From Candidatus Dormiibacterota bacterium (GTDB lineage: Bacteria > Chloroflexota > Dormibacteria > Aeolococcales > Bog-877): 16,290 nt of DNA. The notes beneath the pieces were generated by a model that was given only the letters and a program-made list of their open reading frames with translations, was not told where the DNA came from and ran no database searches. Below, one piece after another: positions 1 to 6,962 of the stretch (its first letter is position 1; the number at the start of each line of letters is the position of its first letter). The position numbers were made by a program, and so were the translations under genes. The stretch spans positions 1 to 16,290 of the forward strand of contig JASHRA010000062.1 of assembly GCA_030038765.1 (NCBI GenBank), given 5' to 3'.

Positions 1-162
1 CCGGAGGGCTCGGCCCCGGGCTCCCGGGGGGCCGGCCCGAGCGCCCGCCCGGGATCGAGCAGCCCCACTCGGGGCGGGACGGTGGGCGCAGCCGGCGCAG
101 GGGGCGGGTCCCCGACCCAGCCCCAGCCATCCCCTCCCCGGGGAGGCGAACTCATGGGCGGA
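1..162. other. Non-coding end of window downstream of the radical SAM gene
   Basis: I see no supportable gene here. The stretch is extremely GC-rich. It holds imperfect GC stems (about 6-15 with 35-46) and a perfect 14-base palindrome at 133-146. There is no T-tract after them on the minus strand, so a Rho-independent terminator for the radical SAM gene is possible but not shown. Confidence 0.4.
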
Positions 163-1455
163 TCATAGGCCCGCCCCCACCACGGCGCCGGCCCCGAGCC
201 GGCGGGGGCGGGTGAAGTTGCCCAGCCGGAGCCGGGGCAGCTCGCGCCGGAGTCGCTCCAGCATCCGCTCCAGTCCCACCCCCGGGGCCAGGGGCGGGAT
301 CCGGGAGAGGAGCCAGTGGGGGTCGACGTTGAGGCTGCGCAGCTGGAGCTGCTCCACCTCCAGCTCGGCGAGCCGGCTGAGGGTCAGCTCCAGCTCCTCC
401 GGGGAGTCGGTCACGCCCGGGAAGGTGAGCAGGTTGAGGGTCAGCTGGGCGCCCTCGCGGCGGGCCACCCGGGCGCACTCCAGCACCTCCTCCATGGAGT
501 AGCCGCGGGGCCGGTAGTAGGCGGCGAAGAGGTCCTGGCGGAAGCTGAAGACGCTGATCCGGCAGCTGTCGAGCCCCTCACGGATGAGCCGCCGCAGGGC
601 CAGGGGACGGCTGCCGTTGGTGTTGACGTGGATGGTAGAGCGGGGGAAGCCGCGGCGCAGCTCCCCCACCACCGGGCGGAGCGCACGCTCCCGCAGCAGC
701 GGCTCCCCCTCGCAGCCCTGGCCGAAGCTCACCATGCTCCCCTCCCCTCCCCGCCCCGCGCCCGAGAGGTGGTATTCCCCGACCTCGATCAGCTCCCCGG
801 CCGTGGGCGCCCTGGGGATCCTCGGCTGGGGCGTGGGCGCGCCCGAGTCCGACTGCAGGGAGATGCAGCCGAGGCAGTCGGCGTTGCAGGCGGCCGAGGT
901 CGGCAGGGCGCCCTCGTGGCGGCGCAGGAAGGTGTTCTGGGCGGTGAGGCAGCCGTGCTGGAGGGCGCAGACGGAGAGCTGGGCCACGACCCGGTTGCGG
1001 GGCAGGCGACGCTGCAGGACCTCGACCGCGGCACGGATCCGCTCGGAGCTGGGCCGGGCCCCGGTCCAGGGGGCGAAGTCGTCGCTGCGGCGGGCCGCCA
1101 CCACCAGCTGGCCGGCGCGGGCGGCCACCGCGGCGTAGCCGTAGAGGGGCAGCGTCTGGTCCCTCCCCGGGGGCGGATCGAGGTAGCTGGGGAAGAGCAA
1201 GCGGAGGTAGCCGACAGGCAGCACCGCGGTCACGGCCCAGCCGGGCAGGGGCGCCGCCCCCGCGGAGCCCCGGGGCCGGGCCAGCCCCACCCGGTGGGGC
1301 AGGTGCATCACGGTGGCGCCGCGGGGCAGGGGGATCCAGGAGCGCAGGGGCAGGGAGTTGGCGCCGCTCTGGCCCAGCGCCTCCCAGCCCGGGTCGGCCT
1401 CGTGCAGGCCCCCGGCCTCGTCACTGAAGAGCGGCCGCAGCCGCTCCGCGCTCAA
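163..1455 (-). CDS. Radical SAM protein, CxxxCxxC type
   Basis: Predicted 430-residue radical SAM enzyme binding a [4Fe-4S] cluster and S-adenosylmethionine; the substrate is unknown. The cluster motif CNADCLGC lies at about residues 190-197, followed by SFGQGCEGEPLL (about 243-254), NTNG (278-281) and a C-terminal half consistent with a partial TIM barrel. About 185 residues precede the motif, including WIPLPRGATVMHLP (40-53), as I recall from a bacterial radical SAM family of uncharacterised function. The frame stays open far upstream into pyrG, so the start must be chosen. TTG at 1455-1453 overlaps the pyrG stop as TTGA and leaves the conserved N-terminal part intact, which suggests translational coupling. 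No strong Shine-Dalgarno is visible; the alternative ATG at residue 50 would remove conserved sequence. It is last in the pyrG transcript. Confidence 0.85.
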   Translation of the reverse strand: MSAERLRPLFSDEAGGLHEADPGWEALGQSGANSLPLRSWIPLPRGATVMHLPHRVGLARPRGSAGAAPLPGWAVTAVLPVGYLRLLFPSYLDPPPGRDQTLPLYGYAAVAARAGQLVVAARRSDDFAPWTGARPSSERIRAAVEVLQRRLPRNRVVAQLSVCALQHGCLTAQNTFLRRHEGALPTSAACNADCLGCISLQSDSGAPTPQPRIPRAPTAGELIEVGEYHLSGAGRGGEGSMVSFGQGCEGEPLLRERALRPVVGELRRGFPRSTIHVNTNGSRPLALRRLIREGLDSCRISVFSFRQDLFAAYYRPRGYSMEEVLECARVARREGAQLTLNLLTFPGVTDSPEELELTLSRLAELEVEQLQLRSLNVDPHWLLSRIPPLAPGVGLERMLERLRRELPRLRLGNFTRPRRLGAGAVVGAGL

Positions 1456-3098
1456 ACCGAGGCTACGGCCGGGTCCTGGGGCAGCTCCGGCTCCACCGCC
1501 AGGCCGGCCCGCTCCAGGCAGGCCGCCATGAAGCCGTGGAACAGGGGGTGGGGCCGGTGGGGCCGGGAGCGGAACTCGGGGTGGAACTGGCTGCCCACGA
1601 AGAAGGGGTGGTCGCGCAGCTCCATGATCTCCACCAGGCGGCCGGTGGGAGAGGTGCCGCTGAACAGGACCCCGGCCCGCTCGAGCGGCTCCCGGTAGTG
1701 GTTGTTGAACTCGAAGCGGTGGCGGTGGCGCTCGTAGACCACGGACTCGCCGTAGGCCCGGCCGGCCCGGCTGCCCGGCTCCAGCTTGCAGGGGTAGAGG
1801 CCGAGCCGCATGGTCCCGCCCTTGTCGGCCACGTCGCGCTGCTCCGGCAGCAGGTCGATGACCGGGTTGTCGGTGAAGGCGTTGAACTCGGTGCTGTTGG
1901 CGTCGTCGGTGCCCAGCGCCTCCCTCGCGATGTCGATGCAGGCGCACTGCATGCCCAGGCAGAGGCCGAGGAAGGGGACGCGCTGGTGACGGGCCCAGCG
2001 GGCGGCGGCGATCTTGCCCTCGATGCCGCGGTGCCCGAAGCCGCCGGGGATGACCAGGCCGTGCAGCCCCTCGAAGGGCGAGAGGTCGCCCGGCTCCAGG
2101 GTCTCGGTGTTGATCCAGCGCACCTCCAGCCCCACACCGTGGGCCACGGCGGCGTGGCGCAGGGCCTCGGTGACGCTGATGTAGGCGTCGGGCAGCGCCA
2201 CGTACTTGCCGGCGATGCCCACCACCACCCGCTCCTCGGCCGAGAGGATGCGCTCCACCAGCTGGCGCCAGGGCTCCAGGTCGGCAGGCGGGGCCTCGAT
2301 CCCGAGCTGCTCGGTGACGTGGTCGCCGAGGCCGCTCGACTCCAGCAGCAGCGGCACCTGGTAGATGGTGCGGGCGTCGGGCACGCTGATCACGGCCCCG
2401 GGCTCGACGTCGGCGAAGAGGGCGATCTTGTCCCGCACCCCGGCCCCGATCGGGCGCCGGGAGCGGCAGACGACGGCGTCGGGCTGGATGCCGATCCCGC
2501 GCAGGGTCTGGACGCTGTGCTGGGTCGGCTTGCTCTTGAACTCCTCGCTGGCGTGGACGAAGGGCACCAGGGTGACGTGGACGTAGGCCGTGTTGCGGCG
2601 GCCGATGTCGTTCTTCAACTCCCGGATCGCCTCCAGGAAGGGGAGCGACTCGATGTCGCCGACGGTGCCCCCGACCTCGACGATGACGACGTCCGCCTCC
2701 GACTCCTCGGCCACGCGGCGGATCCGGTCCTTGATCTCGTTCGTGATGTGGGGGATGACCTGGACGGTGGCTCCCAGGAAGTCGCCGCGGCGCTCCTTGG
2801 CGATGACCTCGCTGTAGATCTTGCCGGTGGTGACGTTGCTGGCCTGGCTGAGGTTGGTGTCGACGAAGCGCTCGTAGTGACCCAGGTCCAGGTCGCACTC
2901 GGCGCCGTCGTCGGTGACGAAGACCTCGCCGTGCTGGTAGGGGGACATGGTCCCGGGGTCGATGTTGATGTAGGGATCGAGCTTCTGGAGGGCCACGGTC
3001 AGGCCCCGCGCCTTGAGCACCGTGCCCAGGGAGGCGGCGGTGATGCCCTTGCCGATCCCGGAGACCACGCCGCCGGTGATGAAGATGAACTTGCTCAC
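1452..3098 (-). CDS. pyrG: CTP synthase (glutamine-hydrolysing)
   Basis: Converts UTP to CTP with ATP and glutamine, the last step of de novo CTP synthesis, in the cytosol. The 548-residue product matches the usual length (about 545). The N-terminal synthetase domain starts with KFIFITGGVVSGIGKG and contains KLDPYINIDPGTMSPYQHGE (39-58) and EVGGTVGDIES (141-151). The C-terminal class I glutamine amidotransferase domain has GGFGHRG (352-358), nucleophile Cys380 in LGLCLGMQ, and His506 and Glu508 in QFHPEF. The GTG start at 3098 is fixed by the conserved N-terminus and a GGAG six bases upstream. The reading frame stays open well upstream, but that extension is low-complexity and not part of the enzyme. 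The stop overlaps the start of the downstream radical SAM gene. Confidence 0.98.
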   Translation of the reverse strand: MSKFIFITGGVVSGIGKGITAASLGTVLKARGLTVALQKLDPYINIDPGTMSPYQHGEVFVTDDGAECDLDLGHYERFVDTNLSQASNVTTGKIYSEVIAKERRGDFLGATVQVIPHITNEIKDRIRRVAEESEADVVIVEVGGTVGDIESLPFLEAIRELKNDIGRRNTAYVHVTLVPFVHASEEFKSKPTQHSVQTLRGIGIQPDAVVCRSRRPIGAGVRDKIALFADVEPGAVISVPDARTIYQVPLLLESSGLGDHVTEQLGIEAPPADLEPWRQLVERILSAEERVVVGIAGKYVALPDAYISVTEALRHAAVAHGVGLEVRWINTETLEPGDLSPFEGLHGLVIPGGFGHRGIEGKIAAARWARHQRVPFLGLCLGMQCACIDIAREALGTDDANSTEFNAFTDNPVIDLLPEQRDVADKGGTMRLGLYPCKLEPGSRAGRAYGESVVYERHRHRFEFNNHYREPLERAGVLFSGTSPTGRLVEIMELRDHPFFVGSQFHPEFRSRPHRPHPLFHGFMAACLERAGLAVEPELPQDPAVASV

Positions 3099-3144
3099 CG
3101 GGGGCTCCGGCCGGCACACGGGGAGGCACCACCCATGTGTCCGA

Positions 3145-3150
3145 ATCCTA
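3145..3150 (-). promoter_or_regulatory. Possible -10 hexamer (TAGGAT) before pyrG
   Basis: TAGGAT on the minus strand fits a TANNNT -10 element and sits about 46 bases before the pyrG start, in the 62-base gap after the MBL-fold gene. No recognisable -35 is present, so this is weak evidence. Confidence 0.25.
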
Positions 3151-3160
3151 CCACCCGGGT

Positions 3161-3754
3161 TCAGCCACGCGGCTCCAGGACCACCACCCTGGTGTCGTCT
3201 CCGCCACCGCCGCCGCCGCTCAGGTTGAGCCGGGGCTGGGGCGTCACCTGGCTCAGCCCCATCTCCTTGATCAGCGGGGCCAGCTCCCCGGGTTCGCCCT
3301 CGGTCCCGGGGCGGTAGCCGACCGGGACCAGGATGGCGGGCTGCAGCTGGGAGACCAGGTGGACCACCTCGCGGGCCCGCTCCGAGGCCCCGCCCAGGAG
3401 CGAGACGGCCAGCACGTCGATCGCGCCCAGCGCCTCCAGGGCCTCCGTCTCCAGCTCCCGAGGGAGGTCGACGAGACCGCAGACGGTGACCTCGTCGACC
3501 TCGGCGGCGAAGAGCGAGACGCCCTTGCTGACGCTCCCGCGGACGCTGACCCCGGAGATCTCGTACTCCCCGGGGCGGCCCACCACCTGGGGCGCGTGGT
3601 CCGCCCCGAGGCGGTTCTGGCCCGACGCCGGGGCGACCAGGATCTGGCCCGCGCCGGGCGCCTCGCCCCGCCCCTCGTAGCCGGGGTCGAGCACGACCCT
3701 GGCCTGCCGTCCCTTCAGCAGCAGCGCGCTGCCGCCCAGCCAGTTGATCTCCAA
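3161..3754 (-). CDS. Metallo-beta-lactamase-fold protein with lost metal ligands
   Basis: This 197-residue protein resembles short UlaG-like metallo-beta-lactamase-fold hydrolases: MEINWLGGSALLL at the start, VVLDPGY (20-26), GRPGEYEISGVSVRG (59-73), a VDEVTVCGLVDL strand (86-97) and a final LQPAILVPVGY (137-147). The HxHxDH motif expected after the second strand reads about PASGQN (42-47), and the late His of the PxHY motif is Gly146. Asp96 is kept. It is therefore probably not a metal-dependent hydrolase and may have a structural or binding role. The TTG start at 3754 is supported by a strong GGGAGG six to seven bases upstream. A glycine run and acidic turn (about 180-187) precede the C-terminal strand. 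It lies between the S1C-like gene and pyrG on the same strand. Confidence 0.8.
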   Translation of the reverse strand: MEINWLGGSALLLKGRQARVVLDPGYEGRGEAPGAGQILVAPASGQNRLGADHAPQVVGRPGEYEISGVSVRGSVSKGVSLFAAEVDEVTVCGLVDLPRELETEALEALGAIDVLAVSLLGGASERAREVVHLVSQLQPAILVPVGYRPGTEGEPGELAPLIKEMGLSQVTPQPRLNLSGGGGGGDDTRVVVLEPRG

Positions 3755-3790
3755 GCCGCACCTCCCTTGCCGGCGCCGGGAGCGCCCGAG

Positions 3791-4933
3791 CTACGCCGAG
3801 GGAAGCGTAAGCGAAAGCTGGTGGCTGGCCCCGTCCCGGACCACCGTCAGCGTGACCGTGGTCCCCGCCCCCAGGGTGAGCAGGTAGTCGGAGAGGGCGG
3901 GATAGCGGCGGAGCGCGGCGCTGGCCGCGGAGGAGCCGCCCACGCTGGTGATGACGTCGCCGGCCACGACCCCCGCCGAGGCGGCGCTGGAGCCGGCGTC
4001 GACCGCCACCACGAGGGCCCCGGGGACCGTCCCCAGGGCGGCCGCCGAGACCTGGTTGAGCCACTGGCAGACGAGCCCCAGGGGGTGGGGGGCAACGCCC
4101 GTCGACTCTAGCGAGGAGACCAGCTGCTGGGCCGCGCCAGCGTCCAGCGCGAAGCCCGAGCTGGCCCCGGCCTGGCCCTGGTCCAGGGGCTGCATCCGGT
4201 CCCCGGCGAGGACCCCGATGACGTCGCCCGAGGAGTCCACCAGGGGGCCCCCGGAGCTGCCCGGGGGCGGAGGGGTGTCGGTGCGCAGCACGCCGTCGAC
4301 GGTCGCCTGCCCGCTCGAGGTGAGGGCATTGGGGACGGTGACGGTGAGGCCGGTGGCGCTGACCGTGCCCACGTCCGCCTGGGCGCCGGAGCCCACCGGC
4401 AGGGAGACGGCGATGGCGACGTCGCCCACCGCCGGCAGCGAGGAGGCGAAGGTGAGGGGCCGGGGCAGGGAGTTGCCGCTCACCTGTAACACCACGATGC
4501 CGCTGTCGGGGTCGGCGGCCGCGATGGTGGCCGGGAGCAGCTGTCCCGAGTCCAGCCCCACCTCCACCCCGGTGGCCCCCTCCACCGCTCCCTCGCTGGT
4601 GACCACCAGGCCCGAGCCGCTGGCGACGAAGCCGCTGGAGACGTCGGCGCTGGTGACGGCCCCGCCCGCCGCCGGCAGCCGCACCACCTGGACCAGGGAG
4701 GGCGAGACCTGGCCCAGCAGGGAGGGCAGCGAGGTCCCGCTCCCGCCCGAGGGGGAGACGTTGTGGATCACCACCGTGGCCGGGGAGCTGTTCTCGAAGT
4801 GGCGGACCAGGAAGTAGGCGGCGCCGCCCCCCACCACCACCCCGACGATGGCCGCCACCAGGGCCACCGCGGCCAGCCGCAGCGCCGGCGGCGGCGCGGG
4901 CAGCGCCGGGGCCTCGGGCGGGCTCTGGCTCAC
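3791..4933 (-). CDS. Membrane-anchored S1C/PDZ protein, probable pseudoprotease
   Basis: This 380-residue protein has the HtrA/DegP-like layout: short cytoplasmic tail, one membrane helix (about 18-43), a trypsin-like domain (about 70-275) and a C-terminal PDZ domain (about 284-380) with GALVVAVDAGSSAASAGVVAGD. The serine motif GSSGGPL keeps Ser227. The His position in the usual TNNHVV reads TSEGAV (Gly115), and the Asp position in the usual DLAVLKV reads GIVVLQV (Gly145). With two of three triad residues missing, proteolysis is unlikely and a binding or sensing role is more plausible. The GTG at 4933 overlaps the GNAT stop as GTGA, indicating coupled translation; GGAGG lies only one base before it. 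Proline-rich linkers flank the helix. An HtrA with an intact triad is encoded at 10470-11537. Confidence 0.85.
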   Translation of the reverse strand: MSQSPPEAPALPAPPPALRLAAVALVAAIVGVVVGGGAAYFLVRHFENSSPATVVIHNVSPSGGSGTSLPSLLGQVSPSLVQVVRLPAAGGAVTSADVSSGFVASGSGLVVTSEGAVEGATGVEVGLDSGQLLPATIAAADPDSGIVVLQVSGNSLPRPLTFASSLPAVGDVAIAVSLPVGSGAQADVGTVSATGLTVTVPNALTSSGQATVDGVLRTDTPPPPGSSGGPLVDSSGDVIGVLAGDRMQPLDQGQAGASSGFALDAGAAQQLVSSLESTGVAPHPLGLVCQWLNQVSAAALGTVPGALVVAVDAGSSAASAGVVAGDVITSVGGSSAASAALRRYPALSDYLLTLGAGTTVTLTVVRDGASHQLSLTLPSA

Positions 4934-5391
4934 GCCTCCGGGTGCCAGGTCATGACCAGGTGGCCCGTGGGCTCGAAGCCGGCCCGGCGGTAGGCGCTGA
5001 CAGCGGCCCGGTTGGAGGCCTCGGTCCAGACGCAGGCGAAGGTCACTCGCTCGGCGGCGAAGAGGCGCGAGGCCTGCTCCGCCAGGAGCCTGCCCACGCC
5101 CCGCCCGCGCGCCTCCGGGACCACGTAGAGCTCGGCCAGCTCGCCCTCCAGGCCGGTGCCGGGGTCGAAGAGGACGCACCAGCAGAAGCCCTCCAGGGAG
5201 CCGTCCGGGGCGCGGGAGACGAAGACGCGGTTCCGCCCCTGGAACTGGGCCGCGGTGGGCGGGAGCCAGCCGTCGAGGTGGGCCCGGCTGGCCCGCCGCC
5301 CCCGGACCGGCTCCTGCTCCTCCACCAGGAGGTCGAGCAGCAGGGGGCGGATCTCACCCAGGCGGGCGGGCGGCAGCGCCTCGATGGCCAC
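4930..5391 (-). CDS. GNAT-family N-acetyltransferase
   Basis: Predicted 153-residue acyl-CoA-dependent acetyltransferase of the GNAT superfamily; the acceptor is unknown. The acetyl-CoA loop is ARGRGVGRLL (94-103), preceded by the strand AELYVVPE, and the C-terminal half has TEASNRAAVSAYRRAGFEPTG (123-143), typical for the superfamily. The only sensible in-frame start is GTG at 5391. An ATG eight bases upstream is in another frame and is followed by a stop in the GNAT frame. The gene starts 26 bases after the malic enzyme stop, and a TANNNT element ends six bases before the GTG, so it may be made from a leaderless transcript. Its stop overlaps the start of the S1C-like gene. Confidence 0.9.
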   Translation of the reverse strand: MAIEALPPARLGEIRPLLLDLLVEEQEPVRGRRASRAHLDGWLPPTAAQFQGRNRVFVSRAPDGSLEGFCWCVLFDPGTGLEGELAELYVVPEARGRGVGRLLAEQASRLFAAERVTFACVWTEASNRAAVSAYRRAGFEPTGHLVMTWHPEA

Positions 5392-5397
5392 GGCGCC

Positions 5398-5403
5398 ATG
5401 TTA
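5398..5403 (-). promoter_or_regulatory. Possible -10 hexamer (TAACAT) for a leaderless GNAT transcript
   Basis: TAACAT on the minus strand is followed by six bases and then the GTG start of the GNAT gene. This spacing would put the transcription start at or next to the GTG, as seen in leaderless genes of high-GC bacteria. No -35 is recognisable. Confidence 0.35.
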
Positions 5404-5417
5404 GCCTCGGCGCCAGA

Positions 5418-6845
5418 TCACGCCTCGGGGCGGTCCTCCTCCTCGAAGTAGTCGGGCGGGGGCTCCACCCGGGCGGCGCCGGTGCGCACCGCGGCCCGGG
5501 CCACGGCCCGCGCCACCCGCCGGTGGACCCGGGGGTCGAGGGAGTCGGGCACCACCTCGTCGTCCTGCGCCAGGTGGGCGATGGCCTCGGCCGCACCCAG
5601 GTACATCTCGGTGTTGAAGTGGCGGGCGCGCGTGTCCAGGACGCCCCGGTAGAGGCCGGGGAAGCCGAGCAGGTTGTTGACCACGGCACCGTCCACGGCC
5701 AGCAGGGCGCCGGCCGCCATGGCCCGCTCCGGCTCGATCTCGGGGATGGGGTTGGAGAGGGCGAAGATGATCTGCCCGGGGCGGATCTGCTCGGGCCGGA
5801 TCAGGCCCGGCTGGGCGGTGGTGGCGATGACCAGGTCGGCGCGGGCCAGCAGCTCCTCCATGTCGACCGCCTCGCCGCCGGCCAGGCGCAGCCGCTCCAG
5901 CGAGTCCGGGGTCCGCCCCGTGCCCAGCACGGGCCGCTCCTGGTAGCGCATGAGCAGCTGGGCGATGGCCGAGCCAGCCGCCCCGAGGCCGATCACGCCG
6001 GCGCTGAGGCGGCGCAGCTGGAGCCCGTTGAGGGCGGCGGCGCGAATGGCCGCCGCCAGCACCACGGTGGCGGTGCCGTGCTGGTCGTCGTGCATGACGG
6101 GGATGGAGAGGCGCTGCTGGAGCGCGGGCGCGATCTCGAAGCAGTGGGGAGCCGCGAAGTCCTCGAGCTGGATGGCGCCGAAGGACCCGGCGACCCGCAC
6201 CAGGGCCTCGACGATGGCCTCCGAGGGCCCCGGCTCGACCAGCATCGGGTAGGCGTCGATGCCGACCATCTGGGCCAGGAGGGCGCACTTGCCCTCGATG
6301 ACAGGCATGCCGGCCAGGGGGCCGATGTTGCCGAGGCCGAGGATGGCGGTGCCGTCGGTGACCACGGCCACGGCGTTGCTGATGCCGGTGTAGCGGTCGG
6401 CGTACTCGGGGTCGGAGGCGATCAGGCGGCAGACCTCGGCCACGCCCGGGGTGTAGACCCGGCGCAGGTCGGTGACGCTGTGCACCGGGTAGCGGGGCGA
6501 GACCCGCAGCTTGCCCCCCAGGTGGACCCGGAGGACCTCGTCGCGGACGTCCAAGAGCTGGGTGTGGGAGAGCTGGCGCACCCGCTCCAGGACCGCCTCC
6601 AGCATGCCCAGGTCGGTGGTGCTGACGTCGATGTCGCGGACCACGTGGCGCGAGCCGCGCTGCACGGTGCGGATGTCGCCCAGGTTCCCGCCCGCGGCCC
6701 CGATCGCGGTCGCCACCTCGCCCAGCACGCCGGGGCGGTTGTCGTTTCGCAGCCGGAGGGTGCGGACGATGCGGTAGCCGGAGCCCGCCTCGGGGGCCTG
6801 GCGGGCCTCGGTGGGGAAGCCGCCGCTCCCGGTCCCGGCGCTCAC
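5418..6845 (-). CDS. NAD(P)-dependent malic enzyme with N-terminal ACT domain
   Basis: Oxidative decarboxylation of malate to pyruvate, linking the TCA cycle to pyruvate. Residues about 24-100 form an ACT domain (YRIVRTLRLRNDNRPGVLGE), a ligand-binding regulatory module probably controlling activity. The catalytic part has Tyr131 in RRVYTPGVA, Lys186 in GMPVIEGKCALL, metal-binding LEDFAAP (227-233) and MHDDQHGTA (251-259), an NAD-binding GLGAAGSA (286-293), SNPIPEIEP (364-372) and VNNLLGFPG (389-397). The 475-residue length fits the short bacterial malic enzyme plus the ACT module. The GTG start at 6845 has no good Shine-Dalgarno; a later in-frame start is possible without losing the ACT domain. 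The end is acidic (DYFEEEDRPEA). Coenzyme preference cannot be settled by eye. Confidence 0.95.
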   Translation of the reverse strand: MSAGTGSGGFPTEARQAPEAGSGYRIVRTLRLRNDNRPGVLGEVATAIGAAGGNLGDIRTVQRGSRHVVRDIDVSTTDLGMLEAVLERVRQLSHTQLLDVRDEVLRVHLGGKLRVSPRYPVHSVTDLRRVYTPGVAEVCRLIASDPEYADRYTGISNAVAVVTDGTAILGLGNIGPLAGMPVIEGKCALLAQMVGIDAYPMLVEPGPSEAIVEALVRVAGSFGAIQLEDFAAPHCFEIAPALQQRLSIPVMHDDQHGTATVVLAAAIRAAALNGLQLRRLSAGVIGLGAAGSAIAQLLMRYQERPVLGTGRTPDSLERLRLAGGEAVDMEELLARADLVIATTAQPGLIRPEQIRPGQIIFALSNPIPEIEPERAMAAGALLAVDGAVVNNLLGFPGLYRGVLDTRARHFNTEMYLGAAEAIAHLAQDDEVVPDSLDPRVHRRVARAVARAAVRTGAARVEPPPDYFEEEDRPEA

Positions 6846-6896
6846 CTGGGGCGCGGCGGGAGGGCGTCCGACGCTCTGCTCGGCACCATCAGGGCA

Positions 6897-6902
6897 AAGT
6901 TA
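6897..6902 (-). promoter_or_regulatory. Possible -10 hexamer (TAACTT) before the malic enzyme gene
   Basis: TAACTT on the minus strand lies in a rare AT-richer patch of the 117-base gap, about 50 bases before the GTG start. No -35 is visible. Confidence 0.3.
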
Positions 6903-6927
6903 GCGCCTGCCCCGGGAGGGCCGCAGC

Positions 6928-6957
6928 GGGGGGACGGGGGTGACACCCCCGCCCCCC
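6928..6957 (-). terminator. Very stable GC hairpin after the sulfurtransferase gene
   Basis: Six G, a bulged A, then CGGGGG, a five-base loop, CCCCCG and six C: a 12-bp stem with one bulge. It begins six bases beyond the sulfurtransferase stop. No U-tract follows on the minus strand, so it may be a non-canonical terminator or a 3' end stabiliser rather than a classical intrinsic terminator. Confidence 0.45.
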
Positions 6958-6962
6958 GGAGC

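Noticed and set aside
133..146. Perfect 14-base palindrome near the left edge
   Set aside because: It is all G/C but for one A/T pair, has no loop, and such palindromes are expected by chance at this base composition.
1456..3132. N-terminal extension of the radical SAM frame through all of pyrG
   Set aside because: It is an off-frame reading of pyrG with arginine/proline-rich sequence; the TTG at the pyrG stop gives the family's normal N-terminus.
1536..3317. 593-codon plus-strand open frame opposite pyrG
   Set aside because: Antisense shadow of a certain CTP synthase; repetitive valine/aspartate-rich translation without domains.
3099..4064. N-terminal extension of the CTP synthase frame into the MBL-fold and S1C-like genes
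   Set aside because: The translation is low-complexity and overlaps two supported genes; CTP synthase begins at the conserved KFIFITGG.
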